From contig NZ_JAPIVS010000001.1 in the NCBI RefSeq assembly GCF_026239695.1, positions 744,001 through 808,000 on the forward strand: a stretch of DNA of 64,000 bases, given 5' to 3'. The DNA is from Pedobacter sp. MC2016-15 (GTDB lineage: Bacteria > Bacteroidota > Bacteroidia > Sphingobacteriales > Sphingobacteriaceae). Of the stretch, positions 1-9,260 are shown piece after piece (position 1 is the first letter of the stretch; each line of letters starts with the position of its first letter). Below the pieces are notes generated by a model, which had not been told where the DNA came from, ran no database searches, and worked only from the letters and a program-made list of their open reading frames with translations. Position numbers and translations under genes: made by a program.

Positions 1-1611
1 TTGTCTGGTAGTAGCCAGCCAGGTGAGCCCCTGACTGTCCTTATAAATTTTCCGGATCAGGTTATCTTTGATATTCAGCTCCTTAACAATGTCCTTTCGC
101 TCGGTTTTTCTGGAAAACCATTGCTGAAGCGTAAAATCATAATAAGTCAGATAATGTCCGTATGGAGATACCAGCAATACAGGATGCTGATCTATCGTAT
201 CCCGTACAATGGAGACGATTCTGGAACTGATGATCTTTTTCATCACCGGATCCTTCAGCGTATTTGGCAGCAGGCTCAGTTTATTGCGAAGCTGATCATA
301 GCGAAACAGCGTATAATCAGTACCCAGGTAAAAAGATCCGTCCTGGTCAGCAAAAAATTTGGTAACCGACAGCTGCTGCCCTTTATAGACGATTTTGCGA
401 TGCTCGAAACCCGCTGAGCCGGGCGACTTGATATAAATTCCTGCACTTGTCCCGATCCAGAGTCTTGACTGTTTATCCTTGTAAAAATCATAGATTTTTA
501 TGGGCTGATCAGTATCCGGCAGATAATTAAAGGTAAAAGGAGAAAAGAGAGAATTGAGCATGCTTACGCCATTATTGGTACCTATCCAGATAATCCCTTG
601 CCTGTCCCTGTAGATCACATTGACCTGGTCATCACTCAGTGATCCGGGCTTAAGAGGATCGTGCCGGTAACTGGTAAACTGCCCACTGTCTTTATTGTAC
701 ACCATGACGCCGGTATTCTTTCCCGCCATCCACACCTGTTGATTTTCATCTTCGGCGAAAGAAACATAATCATCCGGAACGACACCCTTCATACCCTGTG
801 AAGGCAGGATAGCTTTAAAAACCCCACTTCCTGCACGCTGGTGGTAGACCAGCTTGTCCCAGCTGCCATACCAGAGGTCGTACTCATGATCCCTGAAGAT
901 TGCTGCGATACTGGCATGTGGCAATTTAGCGTACAAGTTTTTATAGGGTTCATCGTACTTAAAACCAAGCGTACGGGTGTTAATACTCAGCAGTCCACCT
1001 CCTGCCCTGCCTACCCGCAGGGTGTCATTGGTATCCATCAACAATGTCAGAATACCTGAGGTACCGGATTTTACCGGCGTATCAAATCTTCCGCTTTGTT
1101 TATTCAGGCGGACGACATAGCTGTTGCTGGTTGCCAGCCACAGTTTTCCGCTACGGTCTTCAACAATTTTTTTTATGGCATCTTCGGGGATACTTTTGGG
1201 ATCATGGGCATTGTGTCTGAACTGTCTGAACTGCCGGGAAACAGGCTGACGGTAATCATACCTGCTGATTCCCCCATCTGCAGTAGCAATCCATAAAATA
1301 CCCTCTTTATCTTCATAAAGGTCAGTGATGATATTTCCGGACAAGACAGTCTTATCATTGGGCTTACTTTTAAAAACAACATAATATTTACCGTCAAAAC
1401 GAGTCAGCCCATCTTCTGTCCCAAACCAGATAAAACCTCTGTGATCTTTGAGAATACAGTTCACTTTATTATGTGACAGCCCATTTTCTGTCTTTATCGT
1501 TTTGAAGAAGGGATCAGCAGCCTGCGCAAATACACCGGCAACAGAAAAAATCAACGCTGCAGTAAGAAAGGCAAAGAAACTGGCAGAAAAACTATGTTTA
1601 TACGATATCAA
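1..1611 (-). CDS. Two-component regulator propeller (reg_prop) sensor, 5' part only
   Basis: The minus strand is open from a TTG at 1611 to the left window edge (537 codons, no stop), so only the N-terminal part is here. A signal-peptide-like start (KHSFSASFFAFLTAAL... ending FAQA) is followed by repeated propeller motifs such as GLSHNKVNCILKDHRGFIWF, with GTEDGLTRFDG just after it, and RQGIIWIGTNNGVSML. The first codons of the window still read as a repeat (IYKDSQGLTWLATT) in the same frame. These repeats form the periplasmic sensor of Bacteroidota hybrid two-component systems or reg_prop histidine kinases; the kinase or DNA-binding part would lie outside the window. The TTG is the only start between the in-frame stop and the signal peptide. 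The ligand cannot be told. Confidence 0.88.
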   Translation of the reverse strand, partial: MISYKHSFSASFFAFLTAALIFSVAGVFAQAADPFFKTIKTENGLSHNKVNCILKDHRGFIWFGTEDGLTRFDGKYYVVFKSKPNDKTVLSGNIITDLYEDKEGILWIATADGGISRYDYRQPVSRQFRQFRHNAHDPKSIPEDAIKKIVEDRSGKLWLATSNSYVVRLNKQSGRFDTPVKSGTSGILTLLMDTNDTLRVGRAGGGLLSINTRTLGFKYDEPYKNLYAKLPHASIAAIFRDHEYDLWYGSWDKLVYHQRAGSGVFKAILPSQGMKGVVPDDYVSFAEDENQQVWMAGKNTGVMVYNKDSGQFTSYRHDPLKPGSLSDDQVNVIYRDRQGIIWIGTNNGVSMLNSLFSPFTFNYLPDTDQPIKIYDFYKDKQSRLWIGTSAGIYIKSPGSAGFEHRKIVYKGQQLSVTKFFADQDGSFYLGTDYTLFRYDQLRNKLSLLPNTLKDPVMKKIISSRIVSIVRDTIDQHPVLLVSPYGHYLTYYDFTLQQWFSRKTERKDIVKELNIKDNLIRKIYKDSQGLTWLATTRQ

Positions 1612-1683
1612 AAGATAAGTTTTTTATCTCGTAAAGATACATTTTATTCAAGAGTTTATAAAAAATATTGACATATAAGCTTT

Positions 1684-1691
1684 TACATTTG
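1684..1691 (+). promoter_or_regulatory. -7 box for the SnoaL-like lipoprotein gene
   Basis: TACATTTG matches the Bacteroidota -7 consensus TAnnTTTG exactly and lies 38 bases before the ATG at 1730. No clear TTTG is seen at the -33 distance. Confidence 0.45.
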
Positions 1692-1729
1692 AAACATTAG
1701 AAGTAAATTAGCTAACAAATTACATAATT

Positions 1730-2167
1730 ATGAAAAATCTTGTAATACTCTCCATCCTTTTAGTGGTGTTCTGCTCCTGCAGCAGGCAAAATAACAGCAA
1801 TAAACGTAATGAGAATTTGGTACTCCGCTATTTTGAATATCTCAACCAGCACAACTGGCAGGCCATGGCCGGTATGTACACTGAAACCGCTGAGTTCAAA
1901 GATCCTTCCCTTGGGCAGGGAATCGTCAGGCAAACGAGAAAGCAGGTGATTGCCAAATACAACGAGTTGAGTCAGATTTTCCCTGACCTCAACGACAAAG
2001 TGATTAAACTTTATCCTTCAGGGCCGAAAAATATAATTGTAGAGTTTATCTCCACAGGTACAGCAGCAGACGGTTCAAAATTTCATTTACCCATCTGTAC
2101 CATTTTTACCATTGAAAACAATCTGATCACACAGGACTTTACCTACTATGATAATTTTGAGGAATGA
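1730..2167 (+). CDS. SnoaL-like (NTF2 fold) lipoprotein
   Basis: The 145-residue product starts with a lipoprotein signal (MKNLVILSILLVVFCSCS, Cys at 16 or 18), so it is probably membrane-anchored. Residues 30-140 look like a SnoaL/ester-cyclase-type NTF2 fold: an N-terminal helix (LRYFEYLNQHNWQAMAGMYT), the 'AEFKDPSLGQG' strand, and a C-terminal 'FTIENNLITQDFTYYDN'. Members of this superfamily bind small ligands or act as cyclases or isomerases, and many have no known substrate. It stands alone between two minus-strand genes. Fold assignment is moderately sure; the function is unknown. Confidence 0.72.
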   Translation: MKNLVILSILLVVFCSCSRQNNSNKRNENLVLRYFEYLNQHNWQAMAGMYTETAEFKDPSLGQGIVRQTRKQVIAKYNELSQIFPDLNDKVIKLYPSGPKNIIVEFISTGTAADGSKFHLPICTIFTIENNLITQDFTYYDNFEE

Positions 2168-2183
2168 TGTTGCCTCTGCATGA

Positions 2184-4364
2184 TCAGTAAACCAGCGTCA
2201 GACCAGCCCCCCATCCCATATCACTATCATAATGGCTGGATAATAAGATATATTTGGACAGGCTGTATTTCAGCCCGGCAGCATATTCCTTATCTGTATT
2301 AGCCATAAAGTTTGCACGCATTCTTCTGCTCAGCGGGATATCCTCTCTGCTGAGCTGAAACCTGTATTTACCATCGCCGTCAATCCTGGCATCGGCAATA
2401 AGCAGCATGGGTAAGGTATAGGCAAACCCGGCAACCACCGTCTTGCGGTCGTTCTTGTTGCTGCGCTGCCCGAACAGGTTTTTTTCCTGTTCATCCGTCC
2501 TTCTATAGTGGTAATCAAAACCAACATAAGGCATAAACCACTGCATCTCACCAATATATTTCCCTACCATCGTTTCACTTTCATATCCTTTGCTTTTGCT
2601 GGTACCCAGGTGCCAGAGGGTATTGATCTTCCAGCGTGTATTCGCAATGGCTGCCGTACCATCAGAACCATTGCTTTCCAGACCCACATTTGCTGTTGCA
2701 TGAAATTTACGATCGTCTTTGTAGACCTGGCGTAAGGCTGCACGCGGGTCAGGCAGCTCAGGATTGGGCGGAGTGTTTTCGTATTCAAAGATCCTTCCCA
2801 TGCCGCTCATCATGTGATAGAGAATATGGCAGTGAAAAAACCAGTCGCCACTCTCCGTTGCTGCAAACTCGATCGTATCAGTCTCCATGGGCATAATATC
2901 CAGCGTATTTTTCAGCGGGGAGTAGTCGCCCTTCCCATTGAGCACCCTGAAGAAATGTCCATGAAGATGCATAGGATGGCGCATCATCGTGCGGTTAGTG
3001 AGGACAATCCTGATATTTTCTCCTTTTCTGATCAATATTTTATCAGCCTCTGATACGGTTTTATTGTTGATCGACCAGACATAACGTCCCATATTACCGG
3101 TCAGGTCAAACTTCAGCAGTCTGACTGGCCCGGCAGGCAGCGTCGTTTTAACGGGAGATTTCAGCATCTCATAACTCAGCGTACTGATGTCCCCCTCCGG
3201 AACTTTACCATCTGCAGCACCCGTGATTTCGGGATACATCACATTGTTCATGTCCATCTGCTGATTCGTCATCACCATCCCCTCCATATTCTTCATCCTG
3301 CCTCCGGGAGTGGACATCTCGTTCATCATCTTCATGCCCTCAAAATATTTCAGTACCGGCAGCACAGGAGCATTGTTTTTGGTACCTTTTCCGAGCCATA
3401 GCGAAGTAAACTTCGTCCTGTCTTCTGAGGTAGCACGAAACTCAAAACTGCCGTCATCCGGGATGGTAACGATCACATCATAGGTTTCAGCCACGGCAAC
3501 GATCAGGCGATCTACAGTCACAGGAACAACATCCATTCCGTCATTGGCCACCACAGTGATCTTTCCGCCTCCGTAAGTCAGCCAGAAATAAGTGGAAGAG
3601 GCACCGTTGACTATCCTCAGCCGAACTTTATCGCCTGCTTTGTACTGCGGCTGCTCGTCCACAGTCTTTCCATTAATCAGGAAGCGGTCGTACGCAATAT
3701 CACTCACATCCATCGCCGTCATCCGTTTCCATTCATTTTTCAGCTTCGTTTTCAGATGGCCTTTGCCGATCGCTTCAGCATAACTTTGTACAGAATTTTT
3801 CTGAATGGCAAACCAGTCAGATCCGTTATGCAGACTGCGGTCAATTTCCATGGCATCCATATCCGCCCAGTCGCTCAGCACCATGGTGTATTCCTTAAGC
3901 ACTTCCGGTTTTCTTTTGTGGATGATAAAAGCTCCATACAGCCCCATCTGCTCCTGCATGGTTCTATGTGAATGATACCAGTAAGTGCCGTTCTGCACCA
4001 GCGGAAACTTGAAGACATGAGTTTCACCAGCTTTGATAGGTTGTGTGGTGAGATAAGACACGCCATCATAGCGGTTAGGCAGAATTAATCCATGCCAGTG
4101 GACAGAGGTTTCCTCTTTCAGGGTATTGTGAACATAGATTAACGCAGTATCCCCTTCTGTAAATTCGAGAACCGGTCCTGGTATTGTCCCGTTGATAGCC
4201 ATTGCCATTCGTTCCTTACCGGTATAACTGGCCATCTTATGGCCTATTGTTAAATCGTACCGTTTCGTTTTTGGTTTGGAAGCAGATGGTTCCTGTGCCT
4301 GAGCACTCTGGATAGATGTTATTAAAAGGATGATGCTCAAGACAAAGTAAGTGCTGAATTTCAT
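2184..4364 (-). CDS. copA: Multicopper oxidase (CopA/CueO-like) fused to a CopB-like C-terminal region
   Basis: The 726-residue exported protein (signal peptide 1-23, AQA-Q) has all four copper motifs of a three-domain multicopper oxidase: HWHG (89-92), HSH (131-133), HPMHLHGHFF (463-472) and HCHILYHMMSGM (511-522). A Met-rich stretch (about 343-372, MKMMNEM...MEGMVMTNQQMDMNN) resembles the Cu(I)-binding loop of CueO/CopA. It likely oxidises Cu(I) in the periplasm. Residues 545-726 are not part of the oxidase fold; they carry beta-strand motifs like those of CopB (MPYVGFDYHYRR, AAGLKYSLSKYILLSSHYDS). Ordinary CopA ends near 580-620 residues, so this appears to be a CopA-CopB-type fusion. No copper ATPase or sensor adjoins it. 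Confidence 0.9.
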   Translation of the reverse strand: MKFSTYFVLSIILLITSIQSAQAQEPSASKPKTKRYDLTIGHKMASYTGKERMAMAINGTIPGPVLEFTEGDTALIYVHNTLKEETSVHWHGLILPNRYDGVSYLTTQPIKAGETHVFKFPLVQNGTYWYHSHRTMQEQMGLYGAFIIHKRKPEVLKEYTMVLSDWADMDAMEIDRSLHNGSDWFAIQKNSVQSYAEAIGKGHLKTKLKNEWKRMTAMDVSDIAYDRFLINGKTVDEQPQYKAGDKVRLRIVNGASSTYFWLTYGGGKITVVANDGMDVVPVTVDRLIVAVAETYDVIVTIPDDGSFEFRATSEDRTKFTSLWLGKGTKNNAPVLPVLKYFEGMKMMNEMSTPGGRMKNMEGMVMTNQQMDMNNVMYPEITGAADGKVPEGDISTLSYEMLKSPVKTTLPAGPVRLLKFDLTGNMGRYVWSINNKTVSEADKILIRKGENIRIVLTNRTMMRHPMHLHGHFFRVLNGKGDYSPLKNTLDIMPMETDTIEFAATESGDWFFHCHILYHMMSGMGRIFEYENTPPNPELPDPRAALRQVYKDDRKFHATANVGLESNGSDGTAAIANTRWKINTLWHLGTSKSKGYESETMVGKYIGEMQWFMPYVGFDYHYRRTDEQEKNLFGQRSNKNDRKTVVAGFAYTLPMLLIADARIDGDGKYRFQLSREDIPLSRRMRANFMANTDKEYAAGLKYSLSKYILLSSHYDSDMGWGAGLTLVY

Positions 4365-4461
4365 GATCTGGATCTTATCAAATTATACTGACAAAGATCG
4401 GCAGCAGCTTGCGGAGGGATTTACAGAATTAGAGTTACTTTTTATATAATTACTATAAAAT

Positions 4462-4499
4462 CAAAAATCCCGGCCGGCAGATGCCGGTCGGGATTTTTG
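4462..4499 (-). terminator. Rho-independent terminator of the histone H1-like gene
   Basis: A strong inverted repeat (AAAATCCCGGCCGGCA / TGCCGGTCGGGATTTT with a 2-base loop) lies 33 bases after the stop of the minus-strand gene at 4532 and ends in a T-rich tail on that strand. Confidence 0.85.
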
Positions 4500-4531
4500 T
4501 AATAGCTTGCTGTTCGCGAAACTAAAGTATC

Positions 4532-4711
4532 TTATTTAGCGCTGTTTTTCTTTTCAGTCACTTCAGTACGGATGTCCTGAGCTAATGTTTTTAAATCTTG
4601 CATTGCTTTACGTACTCTTGTTCCGGCAGCACCGTTACCTGAATTGTAAAATTTGTCTGCATCAGCCTCAACTCCGGCAATTAGTTCTTTTAATTTTGCG
4701 AATTTTTCCAT
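4532..4711 (-). CDS. Histone H1-like (Hc1 family) small DNA-binding protein
   Basis: A 59-codon gene. The product begins MEKFAKLKELIAGVEADADK and contains GAAGTRVRKAMQDLKTLAQD, the conserved pattern of the bacterial Hc1/histone H1-like family common in Bacteroidota. It is helical, rich in Lys and Ala, and has a short basic tail (EKKNSAK). Such proteins bind DNA and are thought to affect nucleoid packing. It is a free-standing unit with a strong terminator directly downstream. The ATG at 4711 is the only sensible start, and the length is normal for this family. Confidence 0.85.
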   Translation of the reverse strand: MEKFAKLKELIAGVEADADKFYNSGNGAAGTRVRKAMQDLKTLAQDIRTEVTEKKNSAK

Positions 4712-4878
4712 GATATTTTGTTAATTAAATTTGATTTATGGCTCTAAAGGTAATAATTATTGGTTTTCTTCCAAATCAATAACGCATGAATATGCGCTTT
4801 TAATATGCGCACAAGCATATTTAAAACCATTTGAAGGCGGGTTTGTTAGATAATGGACATCTAAAACAAACAACACCT

Positions 4879-5196
4879 ATGGAAAATCACAAAGAAGAGC
4901 AAAAAGACAAAGCTACTGATAATGAGCACTATGACGTAGAGAATCCTCAAAATATTGCGCAACCTAAATTCAACAGCACCAGTACACACAGAGGTGGTGC
5001 CGAATTACCTGCTGTTGAAAACTTAAATCAAATAAAAGAAGAAAAAACCTCTAAAGAGGAGAAAAAAAGCACCAATTCGGGCAGTCCACTTCCCCAAAAC
5101 GATGAATCTCTACACGGTAAAAACACCAAAACCGACCTTGGTGGTGGTCAGAGAGATGATGACGAAGATGAGGATGAAAAGATCATCCGCACCTAA
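4879..5196 (+). CDS. Small acidic, disordered protein of unknown function
   Basis: From the ATG at 4879 the product has 105 residues; an in-frame TTG at 4831 would add 16 but looks less likely. It is very rich in Glu, Asp, Lys, Asn and Gln (MENHKEEQKDKATDNEHYD...) and ends in DDDEDEDEKIIRT. No signal peptide, membrane segment or known domain is visible; it is probably cytoplasmic and unfolded. Its last four bases overlap the end of the convergent MFS gene. Similar low-complexity small proteins occur in Sphingobacteriaceae, but I cannot assign a family or function. Confidence 0.6.
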   Translation: MENHKEEQKDKATDNEHYDVENPQNIAQPKFNSTSTHRGGAELPAVENLNQIKEEKTSKEEKKSTNSGSPLPQNDESLHGKNTKTDLGGGQRDDDEDEDEKIIRT

Positions 5197-6788
5197 TACC
5201 CTACAGGTGATGGCTGACTTGCCAGCAGGTTAATTCTTGTTTTGTTCAGGTATGGAAACAGAGCGATGACCAGCAGGATGACAAACAGCACGATACTAAT
5301 GAAGAGATAATAGTCCATCATTGTACGCAGTGAGGCCTGTGCGTCCACTGCCCTGCCCAGCATGCCCCTGGCTATGCGAACCGATTGATCTGGCGCTACT
5401 CCCTTTGCGGAGAGCGCCTTTGCATAGGCTGTAAGCCGGTCGCCCGCAATCCCCTCTACTCCGCTCAGCTGATCCTGAAACCTGTTCACGTGAATCGCCT
5501 TATGCTGTAGCTGAAAGTAGTTGATAATCGCGATACTGCTGCAGAAGCCCAGAAACCTGAAGAACACACCCATGGCCGAGGCAGAACCTGCCAGCGCCGC
5601 GGGTACTGAGGAAATCATAAAGATAATAATCGGCGCCATGAGCATTCCTGCTCCTACGCCCTGTACGATCAGGGGAATGATAAACGTACCGGCATCTGCC
5701 TGCGTACTGAAGAGGAACCACATCCATACATGGAAAATCAGCAGCAGAAAGAATCCGTAAAGCCAAATCAGGCGCATCGGCCTTTTTAAGATAATCAGTC
5801 GTGATGACACCAGCACCCCTAAAAAGATCCCTCCTATATTCGCGATCATCAGGTACCCGATATGTATTGGGTCCATCCCTAGGACAGTGGCGAAATACTG
5901 TGAAGTGATACCCAGCGCACCACGGACAATATATAAGGTCAGGATCATCAGTATCCCAATATTAAAATTCCGGGATTTGAATACTGCCAGATTAAGGTAC
6001 GGCCTTTTCAGATGCAGCTGACGGAATATGATCAGCGCCAGCAAGGCGATACAGGCCATTGCATAGTAAACAATCCTTTGATCCTGAAACCAATAATACT
6101 GCTCCCCATATAAAAGGATATACCCCAGGCTGCAAAGCAGACAGGAGTACAAAAAGAAACTATAAAAATCAAGCTGGTATAATGGCATCTTTTTGCTGAG
6201 CCTGATATTATTCATAATCAGCAGCAGCATCAATGTTCCGGGCACGTATGCGAAAATGATGAATTTGTACAAGACATTGAAGTCGAACGCATCGATAATT
6301 GGCGCCGTAACAATTGTGGATACCGGCGTGATGCACAACAGCAGTCCGTAAAAAACCGAATAGCCGATCTCCCTGGCCCGTTCACTTCTTAGGCTTCCAA
6401 AAATCAACGTAATACAGATACTGGTGGACATACAGTTGGCCATCCCCTGCATAAACCTAAAGGCAAACAGGACAGGTAAACTATGCGTATGAAAACATAT
6501 GTAAGAGGTGACGACCTGCAGCAGCGTGCTGATCAAAAAATACTCACGTGTGGCCGTGAACACAAAAAACCTTCTTTCCAGCGCAAAAAATCCTGCTACG
6601 GCCGCATAAAATGCAATCATAGAATACTGCACATCTGCAGGTTCTATACCATAGTACCCTGCGGCTCCCGCGGCACTTGCTGTGGAAAGCCCAAAAAGCA
6701 GCAATCCGGGGATAATTACAATAAACATCGTAATCCTGATAAGCCATACAGGGACCCAGGATTTAAAAACTGGTAATACGGGATTCAT
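5193..6788 (-). CDS. MFS transporter, DHA2 (EmrB/QacA-like) drug efflux permease
   Basis: The 531-residue protein is almost entirely hydrophobic, with about 14 predicted membrane spans, the usual number for the DHA2 family. The segment LFAFRFMQGMANCMS matches the conserved R-x-x-Q-G motif of span 4. The penultimate loop (about 425-480) is large and soluble, as in EmrB-type pumps. It is the last gene of a three-gene operon: its start lies directly at the stop of the HlyD gene (6789), which follows the TolC gene. Together they should form an inner-membrane pump, periplasmic adaptor and outer-membrane duct exporting toxic small molecules. The substrate is unknown. Confidence 0.88.
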   Translation of the reverse strand: MNPVLPVFKSWVPVWLIRITMFIVIIPGLLLFGLSTASAAGAAGYYGIEPADVQYSMIAFYAAVAGFFALERRFFVFTATREYFLISTLLQVVTSYICFHTHSLPVLFAFRFMQGMANCMSTSICITLIFGSLRSERAREIGYSVFYGLLLCITPVSTIVTAPIIDAFDFNVLYKFIIFAYVPGTLMLLLIMNNIRLSKKMPLYQLDFYSFFLYSCLLCSLGYILLYGEQYYWFQDQRIVYYAMACIALLALIIFRQLHLKRPYLNLAVFKSRNFNIGILMILTLYIVRGALGITSQYFATVLGMDPIHIGYLMIANIGGIFLGVLVSSRLIILKRPMRLIWLYGFFLLLIFHVWMWFLFSTQADAGTFIIPLIVQGVGAGMLMAPIIIFMISSVPAALAGSASAMGVFFRFLGFCSSIAIINYFQLQHKAIHVNRFQDQLSGVEGIAGDRLTAYAKALSAKGVAPDQSVRIARGMLGRAVDAQASLRTMMDYYLFISIVLFVILLVIALFPYLNKTRINLLASQPSPVGY

Positions 6789-7847
6789 CTAATCTTTTTT
6801 TATACTGATATTAGCGTTCATTCCGGCGCGTAACTGGGCAAGTGCCTGCGGACTTTCGGTCAGTTTAATTTTCACCGGTATCCGCTGCACGATCTTCACA
6901 AAGTTACCCGTAGAGTTATCTGGGGGCAATAAAGAGAAACGTGCTCCTGTTGCCGGGGATAAGGAAATAATTGTACCCTTAAAGGTATGATCCGGAAAAG
7001 CATCTGCAGTAATTTCGGCAGTACCGCCAACATGCATATGCGCAATCTGCGTTTCCTTGAAATTAGCGATTACCCATTTACCCGCATCCTGGTCTACAAT
7101 ATAGGCCAGGGTTTGTCCTGCCTGGATCAGCTGCCCCTGCTGGATCGTCCTTCTGCCCATTTTTCCATTGTATGGTGCACGGATCACCGTATAGCCCACA
7201 TCCAGTTTACTCCGGTTTAACAATGCCTTACGGCGTTTAATCTCTGCCTGATACACCCCTTTCTGCGCTCTGATATCATTGACCTTAGACAGTGAAGCCT
7301 GGTAATTTTCCTGAGCAGAGCGAAACTCCGAACTGGCTACATCCAGCGCCGCGCGACTGTTCTCCAGCTGCTGCTGCGTAGCTGATTCTACTTTAAATAG
7401 TTTGGAATAGCGGTCGTAATCCTGCTGAGCCCGGGTGAGTTTAGCCTGGGCAGAAGCAATCTGCGACTGGCTTGCCTGTGACATTCTTGCACTGGTCTCT
7501 ACATTACTCTCCAGCACGCCGATCTGTGCCTCGGCGTTCGTCAGCGCTGCCTCCCCTTCTTCCTGCTGTAACTGGTACTCGCTGTTGTCAATGATCAGCA
7601 GCGTGTCTCCTTTTTTTACTTCCTCATTCTCCTCATATCTGATTTCCCTGATGAAGCCCGTCACACGTGAGGTCACCGGGTTGATATATTCCTCTACCTG
7701 GGCATCGTTGGTATCTTCATATTTGTACAATTCTGCAAGGGTGATGCCACCCCAGACAGCAAGGGCAAGGGCTATTGCTCCGGCGATCCATGCCGTGATT
7801 TTTGTAATTAAATGATCGGTCTGCGTATATTTAGTGTTCGTTTCCAT
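6789..7847 (-). CDS. HlyD/EmrA-family periplasmic adaptor
   Basis: The 352-residue protein has one N-terminal membrane anchor (about residues 17-38), a lipoyl-like half motif (GFIREIRYEENEEVKKGDTLLIID), a long Ala/Gln/Glu-rich coiled coil (about 75-210), the second lipoyl half (GYTVIRAPYNGKMGRRTIQQGQ) and a beta-barrel region. This is the standard EmrA/HlyD plan, linking an inner-membrane pump to a TolC channel. It lies one base after the TolC gene and directly before the MFS gene, so all three are probably co-transcribed. An EmrAB-like role is inferred from gene order and domain layout. Confidence 0.92.
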   Translation of the reverse strand: METNTKYTQTDHLITKITAWIAGAIALALAVWGGITLAELYKYEDTNDAQVEEYINPVTSRVTGFIREIRYEENEEVKKGDTLLIIDNSEYQLQQEEGEAALTNAEAQIGVLESNVETSARMSQASQSQIASAQAKLTRAQQDYDRYSKLFKVESATQQQLENSRAALDVASSEFRSAQENYQASLSKVNDIRAQKGVYQAEIKRRKALLNRSKLDVGYTVIRAPYNGKMGRRTIQQGQLIQAGQTLAYIVDQDAGKWVIANFKETQIAHMHVGGTAEITADAFPDHTFKGTIISLSPATGARFSLLPPDNSTGNFVKIVQRIPVKIKLTESPQALAQLRAGMNANISIKKD

Positions 7848-7848
7848 T

Positions 7849-9177
7849 TTAGAGGTTACCTATGGCCTTTTGTAGTTGATAATATTGTAATTGTGCTGCT
7901 ATTCTTGCCGCAGCATAGTCAAAGCGGGTTTGCAGTAGTTGGGTGTCTGCATCCAGCAGATCTGTAATCAGCGACAGCTGATTGAAATATGTATTGTTGA
8001 CGATCCTGAGATTTTCTGTGGCCTGACTGATATTTTCTCTGGCCACGTCTATGCGTGTCAGGGATTCTCTGTACCTCAGAAAAGCTTCATTTACTTCCTG
8101 TCTGATCTTGTCTTCAGTATCGGCATGTTCCACCTCCTGATGTTTATATTGTATCTCTGCAGCCTTTACTTTGTGCCTGTTTTGATAGAGGGAAGAAATC
8201 GGATAACTGGCCTTGATGCCACCGAAACCTATACCATATAATGCTACCGAGTACGGATAAATCAGAATCTGCGGATAGCTGTAATTATAATTGGCAAACA
8301 GCCCGAGTTTAAGCGCTCCGTTAGCCTTTGCACTCTTGATATTCAGCTTGCTGAGTTGCGCTTCCTTTTCAGATATTTTGAAGGCAGGAGAATGTTCCAT
8401 CGCGTCAGTCAGATACTCCGTATAGGATTTCAGTACCGGTAATTCAGCCTGCTCAGCCTTTTCAGGTTCAATCACGGTTTGATCCGGCATCCCTGTCAGG
8501 ATATTGAGTTTCTGATTGGCTATGAGGATATCATTATCGAGATGCAGGAGCGACATCCTCTGGCGCGACAACTGCAGGGTACCTCTAAGCACGTCACTTT
8601 TAAGCACTACCCCATTTTTCAGCAGCTGGTTGATCTCCGACAATTGCTTTTCCTGTGTGCTGATATCCTTCAGCAGCAGTTCCTTAAAGATCATGCTCCG
8701 CTGCAGATCCAGGTAGTAGGCTGTCGCCCTTAACTTAATTTCTTCAGTACTCAGGTTTTTCTGTTCAACAGCGATTTCATTTTCTTTTTTTTCCTGAGCA
8801 ATTTTAGTACTGACCTTCCCTCCGTTGTATAAATTGAGATAGGTCTCTCCACCAAAACTGTAGCTGGTATGTACGGGCAGCTCATATTGATCAGGCGTGT
8901 GTAGTAAACCATGGGTATAGATCGGCAAATTGGTGATTTTAGAGTATTCCGCTTCCGCAGAAATTTCAGGAAGGCGCTCTGCCTTCGCATCCTTTATGCC
9001 TTCTTCTGTACGCAAAACCTTCAGGTCCTGCATTTTCAGGCGTTTGTTATTGGTCACCACCTTATCCCAGATCTGGGACAGGGAAAGCTGAATATGTTCA
9101 GTCTGTTGGGCATTTGTGGTGTTCAGCAGGAAGAGCAAAGAGCAGGTGAGAACGAATTTTTTATTACGGTAGTACAT
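7849..9177 (-). CDS. TolC-family outer-membrane efflux protein
   Basis: The 442-residue protein has a signal peptide (about 1-23, ending NTTNA-Q) and two long helical OEP repeats, with TolC-type features such as the 'ISEKEAQLSKLNIKSAKANGALKLGLFANYNY' region (written in part) and a C-terminal helix 'ITDLLDADTQLLQTRFDYAA'. It is the first gene of the efflux operon and follows a divergent regulatory region shared with the AraC-type gene at 9261. It should trimerise to form the outer-membrane duct. Confidence 0.92.
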   Translation of the reverse strand: MYYRNKKFVLTCSLLFLLNTTNAQQTEHIQLSLSQIWDKVVTNNKRLKMQDLKVLRTEEGIKDAKAERLPEISAEAEYSKITNLPIYTHGLLHTPDQYELPVHTSYSFGGETYLNLYNGGKVSTKIAQEKKENEIAVEQKNLSTEEIKLRATAYYLDLQRSMIFKELLLKDISTQEKQLSEINQLLKNGVVLKSDVLRGTLQLSRQRMSLLHLDNDILIANQKLNILTGMPDQTVIEPEKAEQAELPVLKSYTEYLTDAMEHSPAFKISEKEAQLSKLNIKSAKANGALKLGLFANYNYSYPQILIYPYSVALYGIGFGGIKASYPISSLYQNRHKVKAAEIQYKHQEVEHADTEDKIRQEVNEAFLRYRESLTRIDVARENISQATENLRIVNNTYFNQLSLITDLLDADTQLLQTRFDYAAARIAAQLQYYQLQKAIGNL

Positions 9178-9194
9178 GATATTAAAATGTTACA

Positions 9195-9227
9195 CAAAAT
9201 TACGGCTATGAATAAGCTGTAATTTTA
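9195..9227. promoter_or_regulatory. Palindromic operator overlapping divergent -7 boxes
   Basis: AAAATTACGGCT (9196-9207) and AGCTGTAATTTT (9215-9226) are inverted repeats matching at 11 of 12 positions around a 7-base spacer. The left arm holds TAATTTTG read on the minus strand (9202-9195), an exact -7 box for the efflux operon. The right arm holds TAATTTTA on the plus strand (9220-9227), one mismatch from the consensus, pointing at the AraC gene. One bound protein could therefore control both directions; the AraC protein at 9261 is the obvious candidate. Binding is inferred. Confidence 0.6.
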
Positions 9228-9260
9228 CATATATTACCAAATATTTGTCCATTCCAGCCA

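Noticed and set aside
1..417. Plus-strand open frame of 138 codons at the left edge
   Set aside because: It is the shadow of the reg_prop sensor, whose propeller repeats read in the minus frame through the same bases.
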